DNA from: JBBSHJ01 sp038253135
Lineage (GTDB): Bacteria; Actinomycetota; Actinomycetes; Mycobacteriales; QHCD01
Assembly (NCBI GenBank): GCA_038253135.1
Contig: JBBSHJ010000018.1
Coordinates: forward strand, 1-41,792
DNA length: 41,792 bases
Direction of reading: 5' to 3'
Positions 16,949 through 25,056 of this stretch are shown here, in pieces (position 1 is the first letter of the stretch; the number at the start of each line of letters is the position of its first letter). Under the pieces are notes generated by a model. It saw only the letters and a program-made list of their open reading frames with translations. It made no database searches and was not told where the DNA came from. The translations under genes and the position numbers were made by a program.

Positions 16949-17775
16949 GGCTCCCCGCAGTTGAGCGTGGTCGTGTGGTAACGCAAGGCGGCTCGTGGCC
17001 TTGCTGAGGATGGGTGTGTCGAGCATCCAACCCAAGAAGGACGCGAGCCGTGGAAGAGCCTACGTGCTCGCAGCGTGAGGCTGCGAGCGTTGTCTTCAAC
17101 CTGCCCGGATACGACGTCATCGAGGCGGTCGACCTGCCACTGGGCGGCCGCCGCCGAGTGGTCGTGCAAGCCATCGATCGTGACGAAGGGTGCCCGGACT
17201 GCGGGGCGATCTCCACGAAGGTCCATGCCTGGGTCAAACAGCAGGTCCGCGACATCCCGGCCGGCGGCGACACGGTCGAGGTGGTCGTCCGCAAGCGCCG
17301 CATGGTCTGTGCCGAACCAGCGTGCGGCCGGCAGACGTTCACCCAGGCCACCGAGCAGTTGCCGGCCCGTGCTCGATGCCTGACCCGGCTGCGGGAGCAC
17401 CTCGCCGATGCGGTGCTGGACTCGGGCCGTGCTATCACCGAGGTCACCGGGGCGTTCGGGGTGGCGTGGTGGACCGTTCAAGACGCGGTCGACGCCGCCG
17501 TGGTCGAGCTGCCCGAAGTCGACCACACGCGGGTCAGGCGCCTCGGCGTCGATGAGCACCGGTTCGGCCGGGCCCGGTTCTTCCGCGACGACGCGACCGG
17601 CCGCTGGCAGCGCGTGGAGCCGTGGATGAGCACGTTCGTCAACACCGACACCGGCCAGGTCCTCGGGATCGTCGATGGCCGCAACAGCACCGGCATCCAG
17701 GACTGGCTCGATGCCCGCACCGAGGCGTGGCGGGACCGGGTCGAGGTGGTCGCGATCGACCCCGCCGATCCCAGC
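16949..17775 (+). mobile_element. ISL3-family remnant, 5' half
   Basis: Starts with a terminal-inverted-repeat-like GGCTCCCCGCAGTTGAG (16949-16965) and runs through a leader typical of the family into the transposase N-terminal half. Homology stops near 17775, before the remaining catalytic residues, and no matching right end follows. It marks the left border of the accessory island. The next ~220 bp (17776-17996) show nothing I recognise. Confidence 0.75.
17050..17775 (+). pseudogene. ISL3-family transposase, truncated
   Basis: From GTG 17050 (AAGGA upstream) the product has the zinc-finger opening CPDCGAISTKVHAW...CAEPACGRQTF, the HTH region (LADAVLDSGRAITEVTGAFGVAWWTVQDAV) and RRLGVDEHRFGRARF, all typical of ISL3 transposases. 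It reaches the first catalytic Asp region (VVAIDPADP) and then loses similarity; the open frame continues to 17982 as meaningless sequence. About half of a full transposase, so inactive. Confidence 0.82.
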
Positions 17776-17996
17776 GAACAACGCCACCACCCGCCCGCAC
17801 CGCCCGTTCGGCGTACGCCCAGCCGCACCCGCGGCGCGACCCCGTGTCCGTCACGCTTCGACACGTACCGAAGGCTTCTCATCACCGCCCGAAGCCGCGC
17901 CGCGGCGTGGCCCAAATCAACGGTCGGGCGGGACTGTCGGCGTAGCCATCCGCCACGACGAGCCGCCGGCGGCGTGCGGTGAGGGATTCGCCTTGA

Positions 17997-19441
17997 GTGG
18001 CAGCGCAATCGGATGCACATGGGTCTACAAGCCGGAACTGGTGCCGACGCGCGCGGACCTCGACGGTACAGGCGCGTTACACCGGATCGATACGCGCCGG
18101 TGTTTGGTGGACCGCCTCCAACCCGGATCGCCGGATACCCGGCGTTCTCACTCGAGATGATGACGAGTGGCAACTCGATCTGATCGGCGACCTGCCAGGC
18201 GCGGTTTCCATGTCGGAAGGCCTATCCCTGGCGCCGCGGACTACGATCTGTGGCAGCTGCCGAGGAACCCGTTACACCCTCAAATACTGCTCGCAGCGAC
18301 AGGCTACCCAACCAGCTTGGCGGTTAGGCCACGACGAACGAGACCGGGTCGATGATCAGGTAACCAGCCGATGGGCGGGACACGTTCTACTCGAAAATGC
18401 CTGGGTCCGTGACACCCAGCGTTTCAATTGCGCGCAGTTCGAGGTGAGCGGCTCGATCCCAACAACTACGATGCACCACCGGACCCGCTTGAAGCCAACT
18501 GCGAGAACGGTCCCGTAGTCACGCTGGTCTCGAGTGGAAGGGTCACTCACGGGTGGCGGACCTACTCGATTACGGCCCCCCTCGTTCTAGTCGCCGAGTA
18601 CCCAGACGACAAAGCGCCTACCTTCGAGGGTCTGCAGTCCGACCTAATCACTCCGTTGCGTGCACTGATCGGCATCTGCCAGCGGCGACTCGTCGAGGAG
18701 TTCCAGGTGGAGCTGCGAGTCGTTGGTGACTCCAAGGTTATGCCACTGGTCCAGGTTGATCCAGGCCTGGTCCTGCCTGACCGCGATCACAACCCGTTCT
18801 TCTCGATTGAGGCGACCGACATAGCATTTGCCGATTTCATCCCAGCCTGGTTAGCGGTCGCGAGGACTAGCCCTGTGCCACTCGCGGCGGCGACCCCCCA
18901 CGCTACCCGCCAGACGCTCGAAAGTAGGGTCGTTGAGGCGGTTAGTGCGGCCGAGACGCTGCATCGCAGCCTGCATGCAGACGAGCGTGATCAAGCCTTT
19001 GTCGATAGGATAACGCAAGCCCTGAAAGCGACGGGCTCATTCAACGGGGCGGAACGCCGAAGAATCGTTCGCGCGGTTGAGGTTACAGAAGTGACTTTGG
19101 AGCGCCGGCTTCGCGAGCTCGGTGCCGATCTCGGTCGCGAATTCTGCATGTGGTTCTTCGGTGGCCAGCTCGACAGTTGGGCTTTCGTTGCCGCAACGAT
19201 CCGGAATGCGCTCAGCCATGGCTACCCGACTCGTCACCGCCTAGAGCGGGATCCGGGCGCACTCGCCGGTGTGCTTGAGACCACAACTGCGCTCATCCAA
19301 CTGCGATTACTTTGCGAAGCTGGGCTACGGACGGATCAAAACCTTGTCCAATTGTTGGTCAGTCGACGCGCTTACTTCGACCTCTTGCACCAGAGCGTCG
19401 CCGACCGGCTGCAGCTCGCCCGCACCATACGGAATCCGTGA
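17997..19441 (+). pseudogene. ApeA-like HEPN anti-phage protein, frameshifted
   Basis: Two overlapping frames together make one protein. Frame A (open from 17997, stops 18518) carries the ApeA-type N-terminal domain from about 18096: GVWWTASNPDRRIPGVLTRDD, then TICGSCRGTRYTLKYC and WAGHVLLENAWVRDTQRF. It breaks at about 18450-18453; frame B takes over (LDPNNYDAPPDPLEANCENG) and runs to 19441. One missing base there restores a single reading frame. The C-terminal part ends in a HEPN domain with the RNase motif RNALSH (R-x4-H). ApeA-family proteins are abortive-infection defence factors thought to cleave RNA. The true start is unclear. Flanked by IS debris on both sides. Confidence 0.68.
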
Positions 19442-19506
19442 TCGATCTGCTGTACGAGGTCATGTCCTCGATAGCGCTCCCCGACCCGAACTCCTGATCG
19501 CTAAGG

Positions 19507-19665
19507 GGCTCATCGCAGAAGAGGGTGTAGTCGGGGCCTGAATCTGCCGGTGTCGAGTAGCGCCCTGGTGATGTAGTTGGCGAGGTTGCGAACGCCGAGG
19601 GCGGCGGTGCCTCGCAGGTGCTCGAGCCGGCCGATCGCTTCGGTGGGGGCGTTGCTGGTGCCGGG
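19507..19665 (-). mobile_element. ISL3-family remnant, 3' end
   Basis: On the minus strand the last ~50 residues of an ISL3 transposase are readable (SNAPTEAIGRLEHLRG, then RNLANYITRALLDTGRFRPRLHP), ending at a stop inside a terminal repeat GGCTCATCGCAGAAGAG (19507-19523 on the plus strand). 13 of 17 bases match the end at 16949, but this piece has the opposite transposase orientation, so either an inversion or a second element is involved. Confidence 0.72.
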
Positions 19666-19715
19666 CCGGTCTGACGTGTTTCTGACTTTGTGACGCACTT
19701 TCGGGTCGTATTAGC

Positions 19716-19998
19716 CAACATCGTCGTCGCCGCACCGACGTCGTCGGCATCTTCCTCCACCGCGACGCCGTCATCCGCCTCATCGGCGCCGTCCTCGCCG
19801 AACAACACGACGAATGGACCGAACAACGCCGCTACCTCGGCCTCGACGTGCTCACCCGCGCCCGCACCATCCTCACCAACCGCGTCATCCACGACCCGCA
19901 CAAGCTGCCCACCGACCCGACCGTCGGCGCCCTCAGCGCCTAACCAAACGGTCAACTCCAGGATCACCGACATACACCACGGAATCGGACTTGACCGA
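19716..19998 (+). mobile_element. IS256-family remnant, 3' end
   Basis: The plus frame from ~19719 to the TAA at 19941-19943 reads RRRTDVVGIF, then AVIRLIGAVLAEQHDEW and RRYLGLDVLTRAR, the C-terminal end of IS256-family transposases. It is followed by TACACCACGGAATCGGACTTGACC-like sequence typical of the right end of such elements. The 5' part is missing; it abuts the ISL3 piece. Confidence 0.78.
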
Positions 19999-20159
19999 AG
20001 AAACCGCGTAGCCGACGGGGAACGGACGTCAGGAAGCGCCGACATCAAGTCAGTGTCCGGCTTCTTCCAGAGGGACTGGAGAGACTACTCAAGCAGGCAG
20101 AGCGTGAGGGTGTCTCTCCCGCCGAGGTGTTACGCTGGTCGTCTCTGGCGACGGTTTAG
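19995..20159 (+). pseudogene. Fragment of a small RHH-antitoxin-like protein
   Basis: Beginning exactly at the IS256 right end, a 54-codon open stretch without a start codon reads VRKRRHQVSVRLLPEGLERL, then KQAEREGVSPAEVLRWS and stops at 20157-20159. The pattern of a beta-strand (HQVSVRLL), a helix with alternating charges, a GVSPAEV turn and a second helix recalls ribbon-helix-helix antitoxins. The 5' end has probably been removed by the insertion. No toxin gene is seen next to it. Weak assignment. Confidence 0.3.
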
Positions 20160-20694
20160 CGGCTGAACGGTGCACCGACCGGCGCCGTAGCCGCAATCGG
20201 CCGGCTCAGTAGAGTCGCTTGCGCGGTCTGGGCGAGGTCATGCATCGCGTAAATGGGTATACTCTCGGTAGCGCGAGACCGCCCGCAACCAATCGGCCCA
20301 TCGCCCTCGGCGTCGAAGACCGTTCGATCAGGGGGCCATCCGCGTGGCCAGCGTTGTCTCGAACGTTCTCCGCTGCACGCTGCGCGGAGAACTCGCCAAC
20401 AAAGTCCTCGCCCGAGTGTCAAGGCCGCTACCTTGTCGCTGGACCGCCAGGCGCGCCAGCGCCAGTGCCGCCAGCATCCTTGTAGATGTCGTATCGTGGG
20501 GTCGTGGCTCCGCTTTTGAAAGACCGCAGCGCGCGTGGCGTTGGACATACTGGAAAACGTTTCGCCCGCCCAGGCAACCATTAGGGTTGTTGCCTGCGTA
20601 GAGCCACCATATCGGTTGATCACCCTGCGTGTTAGCTACTGTGAAATACATCTGATCTCTTGCTCTCCGGCTGCCTTTACTGACTACTACAAGT
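20160..20694. other. Non-coding stretch inside the island
   Basis: About 535 bp with no frame I would defend on either strand. The one clear structure is a hairpin at 20365-20392 (GTTCTCCGC paired with GCGGAGAAC, 10-nt loop). Composition shifts to lower GC to the right, where the biosynthetic locus begins. Confidence 0.45.
20365..20392. repeat. Inverted repeat, possible hairpin
   Basis: Perfect 9-bp arms GTTCTCCGC/GCGGAGAAC around a 10-nt loop in the gene-free stretch downstream of the glycosyltransferase gene. Could be a terminator for the minus-strand transcript, though no T-run follows. Confidence 0.35.
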
Positions 20695-21528
20695 CTAAAG
20701 GCGTGACATCGTTTCGACAATTCCCTGATCGCTAATTGCAGCGCGCACCACGTCGCTAAACTCCGATTGGCTATCTAGTATCGTTTCGGGGCTTAGCTGA
20801 CTAAGATATCTCGCCCAGCTTCGGCTCTCCCACAAGTGCACCGCCCTTGTCTTCGGTGTTCTGACGGGCGAACGCGGCGCGTTTCCGGTGAAGAACGACT
20901 CCAGACTCGTATCGTCATAGAGAAGAGGAAAGAATTCGTCCGAATCGAGTACAGTAATATCCGACGGAAACTTTGTGGATAGGTGAGCTGGATACTCCAC
21001 GCTCATCTCACCCCAGTACCGATCACGACCGCGCGAGCGAAACCCAAGCCAGTCAGATCGCTCCGGATCGTATCCTTTTATCCACTCCTCCGCGAACTTT
21101 GCCCTCGGCTCGGATAGCATCACAGCGCTACAGAGGGCTCGAACGCCGGTGAGACTAATCTCCCGTCCCATCACAAAGTGATTACCGAGCAGGTCATCAA
21201 ACGAGGACACGCAGATGACGTCAAGATCGATCGATATTCCACCCTCGTCATACAGAGTGAACAAGCGATGCACATCCGTTCGGTGTGCAGGATGGCGCAA
21301 CTTGACGCCAAAGATCCGTTCAGGAGGCGTGATCTTAACCGGCGTTGTAAGCCTTAAGGCCTCCTCCCACGCCGGGCCTCCGCTCGAGTGGGCGTAGTAA
21401 AGCCGCAGTTCATCAGGCCTAATCGACGCCAAGATTGACTTAATCGACAAGAGATGTACGAGACTGAACTGCTTATCTCCGAAGTCCGACGTCATTCCGA
21501 AGTGTGTGTGGACGATTCGCGGGATCAA
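20695..21528 (-). CDS. DXD-motif glycosyltransferase (OCH1/sugar-binding-region type)
   Basis: 277 residues. Opens with IPRIVHTHFG, the usual start of glycosyltransferases with the sugar-binding DXD region (Gly_transf_sug); HRTDVHRLFTLYDEGGISIDLDV gives the DXD as D101-L-D103, which holds the divalent metal and nucleotide sugar, and AVHLWESRSW is the His/Trp-containing end typical of the family. It transfers a sugar from a nucleotide donor. TTG start with GGAAAGG upstream. It lies 89 bp downstream of the MFS gene on the same strand and is likely co-transcribed. Lower GC than the backbone. Confidence 0.82.
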   Translation of the reverse strand: MIPRIVHTHFGMTSDFGDKQFSLVHLLSIKSILASIRPDELRLYYAHSSGGPAWEEALRLTTPVKITPPERIFGVKLRHPAHRTDVHRLFTLYDEGGISIDLDVICVSSFDDLLGNHFVMGREISLTGVRALCSAVMLSEPRAKFAEEWIKGYDPERSDWLGFRSRGRDRYWGEMSVEYPAHLSTKFPSDITVLDSDEFFPLLYDDTSLESFFTGNAPRSPVRTPKTRAVHLWESRSWARYLSQLSPETILDSQSEFSDVVRAAISDQGIVETMSRL

Positions 21529-21617
21529 TTTTCCGACATCCTTTCCTGTCTGTCGGGCCGAGTTGTAATGACGGGGACGATCCCGTCGATATCTGTTTTC
21601 TCTAAGCTACTGGCGCG

Positions 21618-22916
21618 CTAGCTCCTTTGTACGGACTCGCAATTGCCGACCATGCTCCGTCGCATAAAGTCCTCGTCGGTTGGCGTAGCCGTTGTCAGTC
21701 CGCGCACGCCAGGACCCCGCGCGAACCAAGCCAAGGCTGAAGCACCAAAGGCACCGTAGGCGATCAGCGCTGGGACTAACCCAATCGCACTGCCCAGCAC
21801 GCCGGCCGAGACCTCACCGAGTGGCATCCCACTTAAGGAGCCAAGCGCAGTCAGTGCGAATACTCGGCCGAGTAGGTCATTAGGGACCCTGCGTTGGACC
21901 GCGAGGTCAGAGGCAATGCTGAGATACTCGAACAATAGGCCGGCGAGTGCCATCGACACACATAGAATCGCCAATGCGGAATTGCCCGAGTAACTACGCC
22001 ATTCAATTACGGCGAGTACGGCAATAGGAAGCGCTACCGATGTAGCGGTAAGCATTCCGGTAGAAATCCGCAAGTGTCGCTTCGAGCTTCCGACAATGAT
22101 CGCTCCAATTAACAGGCCTCCTGTTTGAGCGGCGCCTGCCAATCCCCACGCCACTGGCGACAAGTTGGCGCGGGCGGTGGCTATCCCGAGAACCTGGATG
22201 CCGCCCGCGAACGTCAACTGGTAAATAAATAGTGCTGCGGCTATCGACGCGATCCAACGCTCATTCCGCACATAGGTCAAGCCCTGGACTAGGCTGCGGA
22301 ACATCGTTTCCTGTGGACTAGTCGGCTTGGATGGCAGGTGCCGCAGTATTGCGGCGAAACATGCCGCTGCAATGAAGAACGTTGCACTATCTACCAGTAG
22401 GCCGGCTCCTACTCCGAACCAGGCCACGATGATACCTGCACACCCTGTCCCGCCAAGTAGCGCAACATTCATTCCAACGCGCCCAAGAACGCTTGCATCC
22501 TGCAGTTGCTCGTCAGGTACGAGATCAGGTACCAGCGCACCACTGGTTGGACCGGCAAGTGCCGCCGAGATACCATTAGTGATCGCCAAGGCGACTAGAA
22601 GGACTAGCGACGCAAAGTGCATATAGAGCGATAGGCCGGCAACAAGCTGCGAGGCGCCGGCCACGATGGCGGAGACGAGCAACAGGGTCGCCCGGGACAT
22701 CCTATCCGCCAAGACCCCACCGAACGCCACCGTCGCGAGATTGGGAAGCGAACGAGCACTCACGACGAGCCCAAGGTCTGCGACCGAGCCCGTGAGCTGC
22801 AATACGGCGAAACCGAGCGCAAGTGGCGCAATCGCGTTGCCGAACCACGACACCGTTCGGCCCGCCCAGAGCATCGCGTAGCGGCGGTTACGCAGGAGTA
22901 CTATCCACTCTGACAT
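21618..22916 (-). CDS. MFS exporter, EntS/MFS_3-like
   Basis: 432 residues with about 12 membrane helices. The N-terminal RNRRYAMLWAGRTVSWFGNAI, the A-loop GGVLADRMSRATLL and mid-protein NERWIASIAAALFIYQLTF are typical of the MFS_3 group that exports siderophores, macrolides and other small products. Placed back-to-back with the ArsR-type regulator and within the biosynthetic locus, it most likely exports and gives immunity to the product. The ~100-bp divergent gap to the regulator should hold the shared control region. Substrate is inferred from context only. Confidence 0.87.
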   Translation of the reverse strand: MSEWIVLLRNRRYAMLWAGRTVSWFGNAIAPLALGFAVLQLTGSVADLGLVVSARSLPNLATVAFGGVLADRMSRATLLLVSAIVAGASQLVAGLSLYMHFASLVLLVALAITNGISAALAGPTSGALVPDLVPDEQLQDASVLGRVGMNVALLGGTGCAGIIVAWFGVGAGLLVDSATFFIAAACFAAILRHLPSKPTSPQETMFRSLVQGLTYVRNERWIASIAAALFIYQLTFAGGIQVLGIATARANLSPVAWGLAGAAQTGGLLIGAIIVGSSKRHLRISTGMLTATSVALPIAVLAVIEWRSYSGNSALAILCVSMALAGLLFEYLSIASDLAVQRRVPNDLLGRVFALTALGSLSGMPLGEVSAGVLGSAIGLVPALIAYGAFGASALAWFARGPGVRGLTTATPTDEDFMRRSMVGNCESVQRS

Positions 22917-23005
22917 TGATCCTCCAGCATCGACACCTGGACGGGTCCGGCAACCATGAACCTATCCATCGGTCCGCGTGCGCGCCATCCATCAACGTTC
23001 GCGTG

Positions 23006-23011
23006 TATACT
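23006..23011 (+). promoter_or_regulatory. -10 box of a leaderless promoter for the ArsR-type gene
   Basis: TATACT lies 6 bp before GTG 23018, placing the expected transcription start at or next to the start codon. Leaderless genes with this layout are common in actinomycetes. The divergent MFS gene starts 90 bp away, so the regulator could bind here and act on both. Confidence 0.5.
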
Positions 23012-23017
23012 TTAGGG

Positions 23018-23986
23018 GTGCTGACCACTACACTCGACGTGCGCGACCTGCTCAACGCTCGCTTCGCCCAGTCACCCCTGTTCGAGCTTGTCGCCGCTCT
23101 TCGGGCTTTCGTTTCGAACCGGGGCCGGTCCGAACCGCCTGTGCCATGGCTACCAAGCAAGGAGCGCGAGTTTCGTCAACTCGAGGTGCATCCATCCTTC
23201 GTCGGCCTTCGGGATCTCTTCGCGACACCGGTCGGGCCAAGCTTCCTTGCTCCCAGCAATCGGCGGCGGATGCCTTCGATTGACGATGAATTGGCTGCAA
23301 TAGAAATGACAAGTCCGGATGAGCTTTGGAGACAACTCGACGAAGTCGCGGCCGATGCGTCACAACTCCATGCCGCACATGACGATCTGCCTCGACGAAT
23401 CGTCGCGGGCTTGAGGTGCGCTTGGGACCTAGTAATGGCCGGCCATTGGAATCAGGTAGGGACTATATGCACCAGAGATGCCAACTGGCGTGCTGAGCAA
23501 GTTGCGTTTCGCGGTTGGGCGGCAGTCATCACGGACATAGAACCTCGATCAATGATCGACGGAAGTGTCTTAACGCTGCCCTGTGACTCAAACGACACGC
23601 CGGCCCTTTCCAACGCCACAGGCCTAATTCTCATGCCCTCGGCACTAGTCGGACCTGGTAACGTCGCTTCGTTCGCCGAGGGCGACTCATTCCGCTTGGT
23701 CTACCGCGCGCGAGGAATTCGTGCGGTACCCACTGGAGAAAGCGAGCACAAGGGCGTTAAGGCATTAACCGAGCTGATCGGACCGCGGCGAACCCGCGTC
23801 CTGCTCGCACTTGAGCTGCCGACCACGACGACACAACTCGCAACACTCCTCGGCACGTCGCTGCAAAGCGTCAGCAATCACTTGCAAGTGCTCGTAGCTG
23901 CTGCACTAGCTACTAAGCGACGCGACGGCAAGACAGTTATCTATTCCCGAACGTCCCTTGGGGATTCACTAGCGGAAGGAACATAG
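23018..23986 (+). CDS. ArsR-type transcriptional regulator with large N-terminal domain
   Basis: 322 residues from GTG 23018. The last ~75 residues form an ArsR winged helix (RTRVLLALELPTTTTQLATLLGTSLQSVSNHLQVLVAAALATKRRDGKTVIYSRT). The first ~240 residues are an uncharacterised domain of the type (DUF5937-like) seen fused to ArsR HTHs in actinomycetes; no metal-binding Cys motif of classic ArsR is visible. Divergent from the MFS exporter and presumably its regulator, perhaps sensing the cluster product. Its 3' end overlaps the convergent glycosyltransferase gene by 46 bp. Confidence 0.78.
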   Translation: MLTTTLDVRDLLNARFAQSPLFELVAALRAFVSNRGRSEPPVPWLPSKEREFRQLEVHPSFVGLRDLFATPVGPSFLAPSNRRRMPSIDDELAAIEMTSPDELWRQLDEVAADASQLHAAHDDLPRRIVAGLRCAWDLVMAGHWNQVGTICTRDANWRAEQVAFRGWAAVITDIEPRSMIDGSVLTLPCDSNDTPALSNATGLILMPSALVGPGNVASFAEGDSFRLVYRARGIRAVPTGESEHKGVKALTELIGPRRTRVLLALELPTTTTQLATLLGTSLQSVSNHLQVLVAAALATKRRDGKTVIYSRTSLGDSLAEGT

Positions 23987-25056
23987 CCATCGTGGCTCCC
24001 CTTCCTGTGTATATGTTCAATAATTAACCCCGCAAGCCGCGATAGGTTACACCACGGCGGCTGCGAGTTTCCGAACTGAGTTCCGAAGGAAAGTGTCGCC
24101 CGATCAGAAATATGCTGACGTAGCCAATCGGGCGACAAGCCATAATTATTGCTTATAAACCAATCCGCCCTCGCCTTGTCGTACGGATGTCCAGAGGGAC
24201 TATAAACAACGGTCGGCCTTCCAGACGCAATACCCTCGCATGCCGATGCACCTCCGTAAGCGAGCACTAGCGAGGCCGAAGAGTATAGAGGGGCGACATC
24301 AGGGGTAAACGGGAGCTCACTGACTCTAGCTGACAACTGCCGTGGAATGAAACGTCGTTCACTGCGGCTTAGCTGACCCAAAACACGGATCACGGGATTA
24401 ACGCCGAGTACATCGGCGTTCATCGCTACTCGAACCGCGTCTGTCACCATTTGGTCGCGGATAGCTACCTTGGTCGGGTGCTCTCCCCCGACAGCGACTA
24501 AGACGCCGCCTTGACCGGGCTCGTCGCCAGTTCGGTCTGGTGGCAACGAGCACTCTTCAGCCGCAACGATAGGGCCAACATAGGAGACGCGGTCGTCCAC
24601 AGGACCATCATGGAATTGTCTCCAGTCAGGTACCACGAGTCGCAACAGGTGCGACTTAGCTACGCTTGATAAGTAGCCCGAGTAGCGCGAGCCCAACATA
24701 TTGCACGCAAAGTAGACCGTGGGAAGGCCATTCCGTACGGCAATCGCTGGCACGTAGGCCAGCTCATCAACGATGACGGCGCATGCACTATCCGAATTGG
24801 CAGCGATCAGCCGGCGGACCCTATTCCGCGCGAACCAGTCATGGTCAGCTTCATCAGGCCAACGTAAGTCCATGAAGGTGTCGTCACACTGCCTTAGGTA
24901 GCTACCCGCATCACCGCCGGCCGCGATGGTGAAGTTCAACCACGGCGCCTGGCGGTTGATTGCAGTCAGCACGCGACGCATGCGAGCCGCGTGTCCGAAG
25001 CCGTTGCCTCTGATCAAAACCAGAACCCTAGCGCTACCAGTTGACGCGGCGTTCAT
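23941..25056 (-). CDS. GT-B glycosyltransferase, MurG/GT28-like
   Basis: 371 residues from ATG 25056, which overlaps the P450 stop (ATGA). RVLVLIRGNGFGHAARMRRVL is the GT-B N-terminal loop with the GxGHxxR motif of MurG-like enzymes; the C-terminal half has LVAVGGEHPTK, SELPFTPDVAPLYSSASLVLAYGGASACEGIASGRPTVVYSPSGHPYDKARADW, the donor-binding part of UDP-sugar transferases. Translational coupling to the P450 suggests it acts on the P450 product or a related intermediate. An upstream GTG at 25083 is the alternative start. Donor and acceptor unknown. Confidence 0.8.
   Translation of the reverse strand: MNAASTGSARVLVLIRGNGFGHAARMRRVLTAINRQAPWLNFTIAAGGDAGSYLRQCDDTFMDLRWPDEADHDWFARNRVRRLIAANSDSACAVIVDELAYVPAIAVRNGLPTVYFACNMLGSRYSGYLSSVAKSHLLRLVVPDWRQFHDGPVDDRVSYVGPIVAAEECSLPPDRTGDEPGQGGVLVAVGGEHPTKVAIRDQMVTDAVRVAMNADVLGVNPVIRVLGQLSRSERRFIPRQLSARVSELPFTPDVAPLYSSASLVLAYGGASACEGIASGRPTVVYSPSGHPYDKARADWFISNNYGLSPDWLRQHISDRATLSFGTQFGNSQPPWCNLSRLAGLIIEHIHRKGSHDGYVPSASESPRDVRE

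Noticed and set aside
19690..20166. 158-codon plus-strand ORF over the IS256 fragment
   Set aside because: Ser/Pro/Thr-rich low-complexity translation from the wrong frame; the neighbouring frame reads as IS256 transposase.
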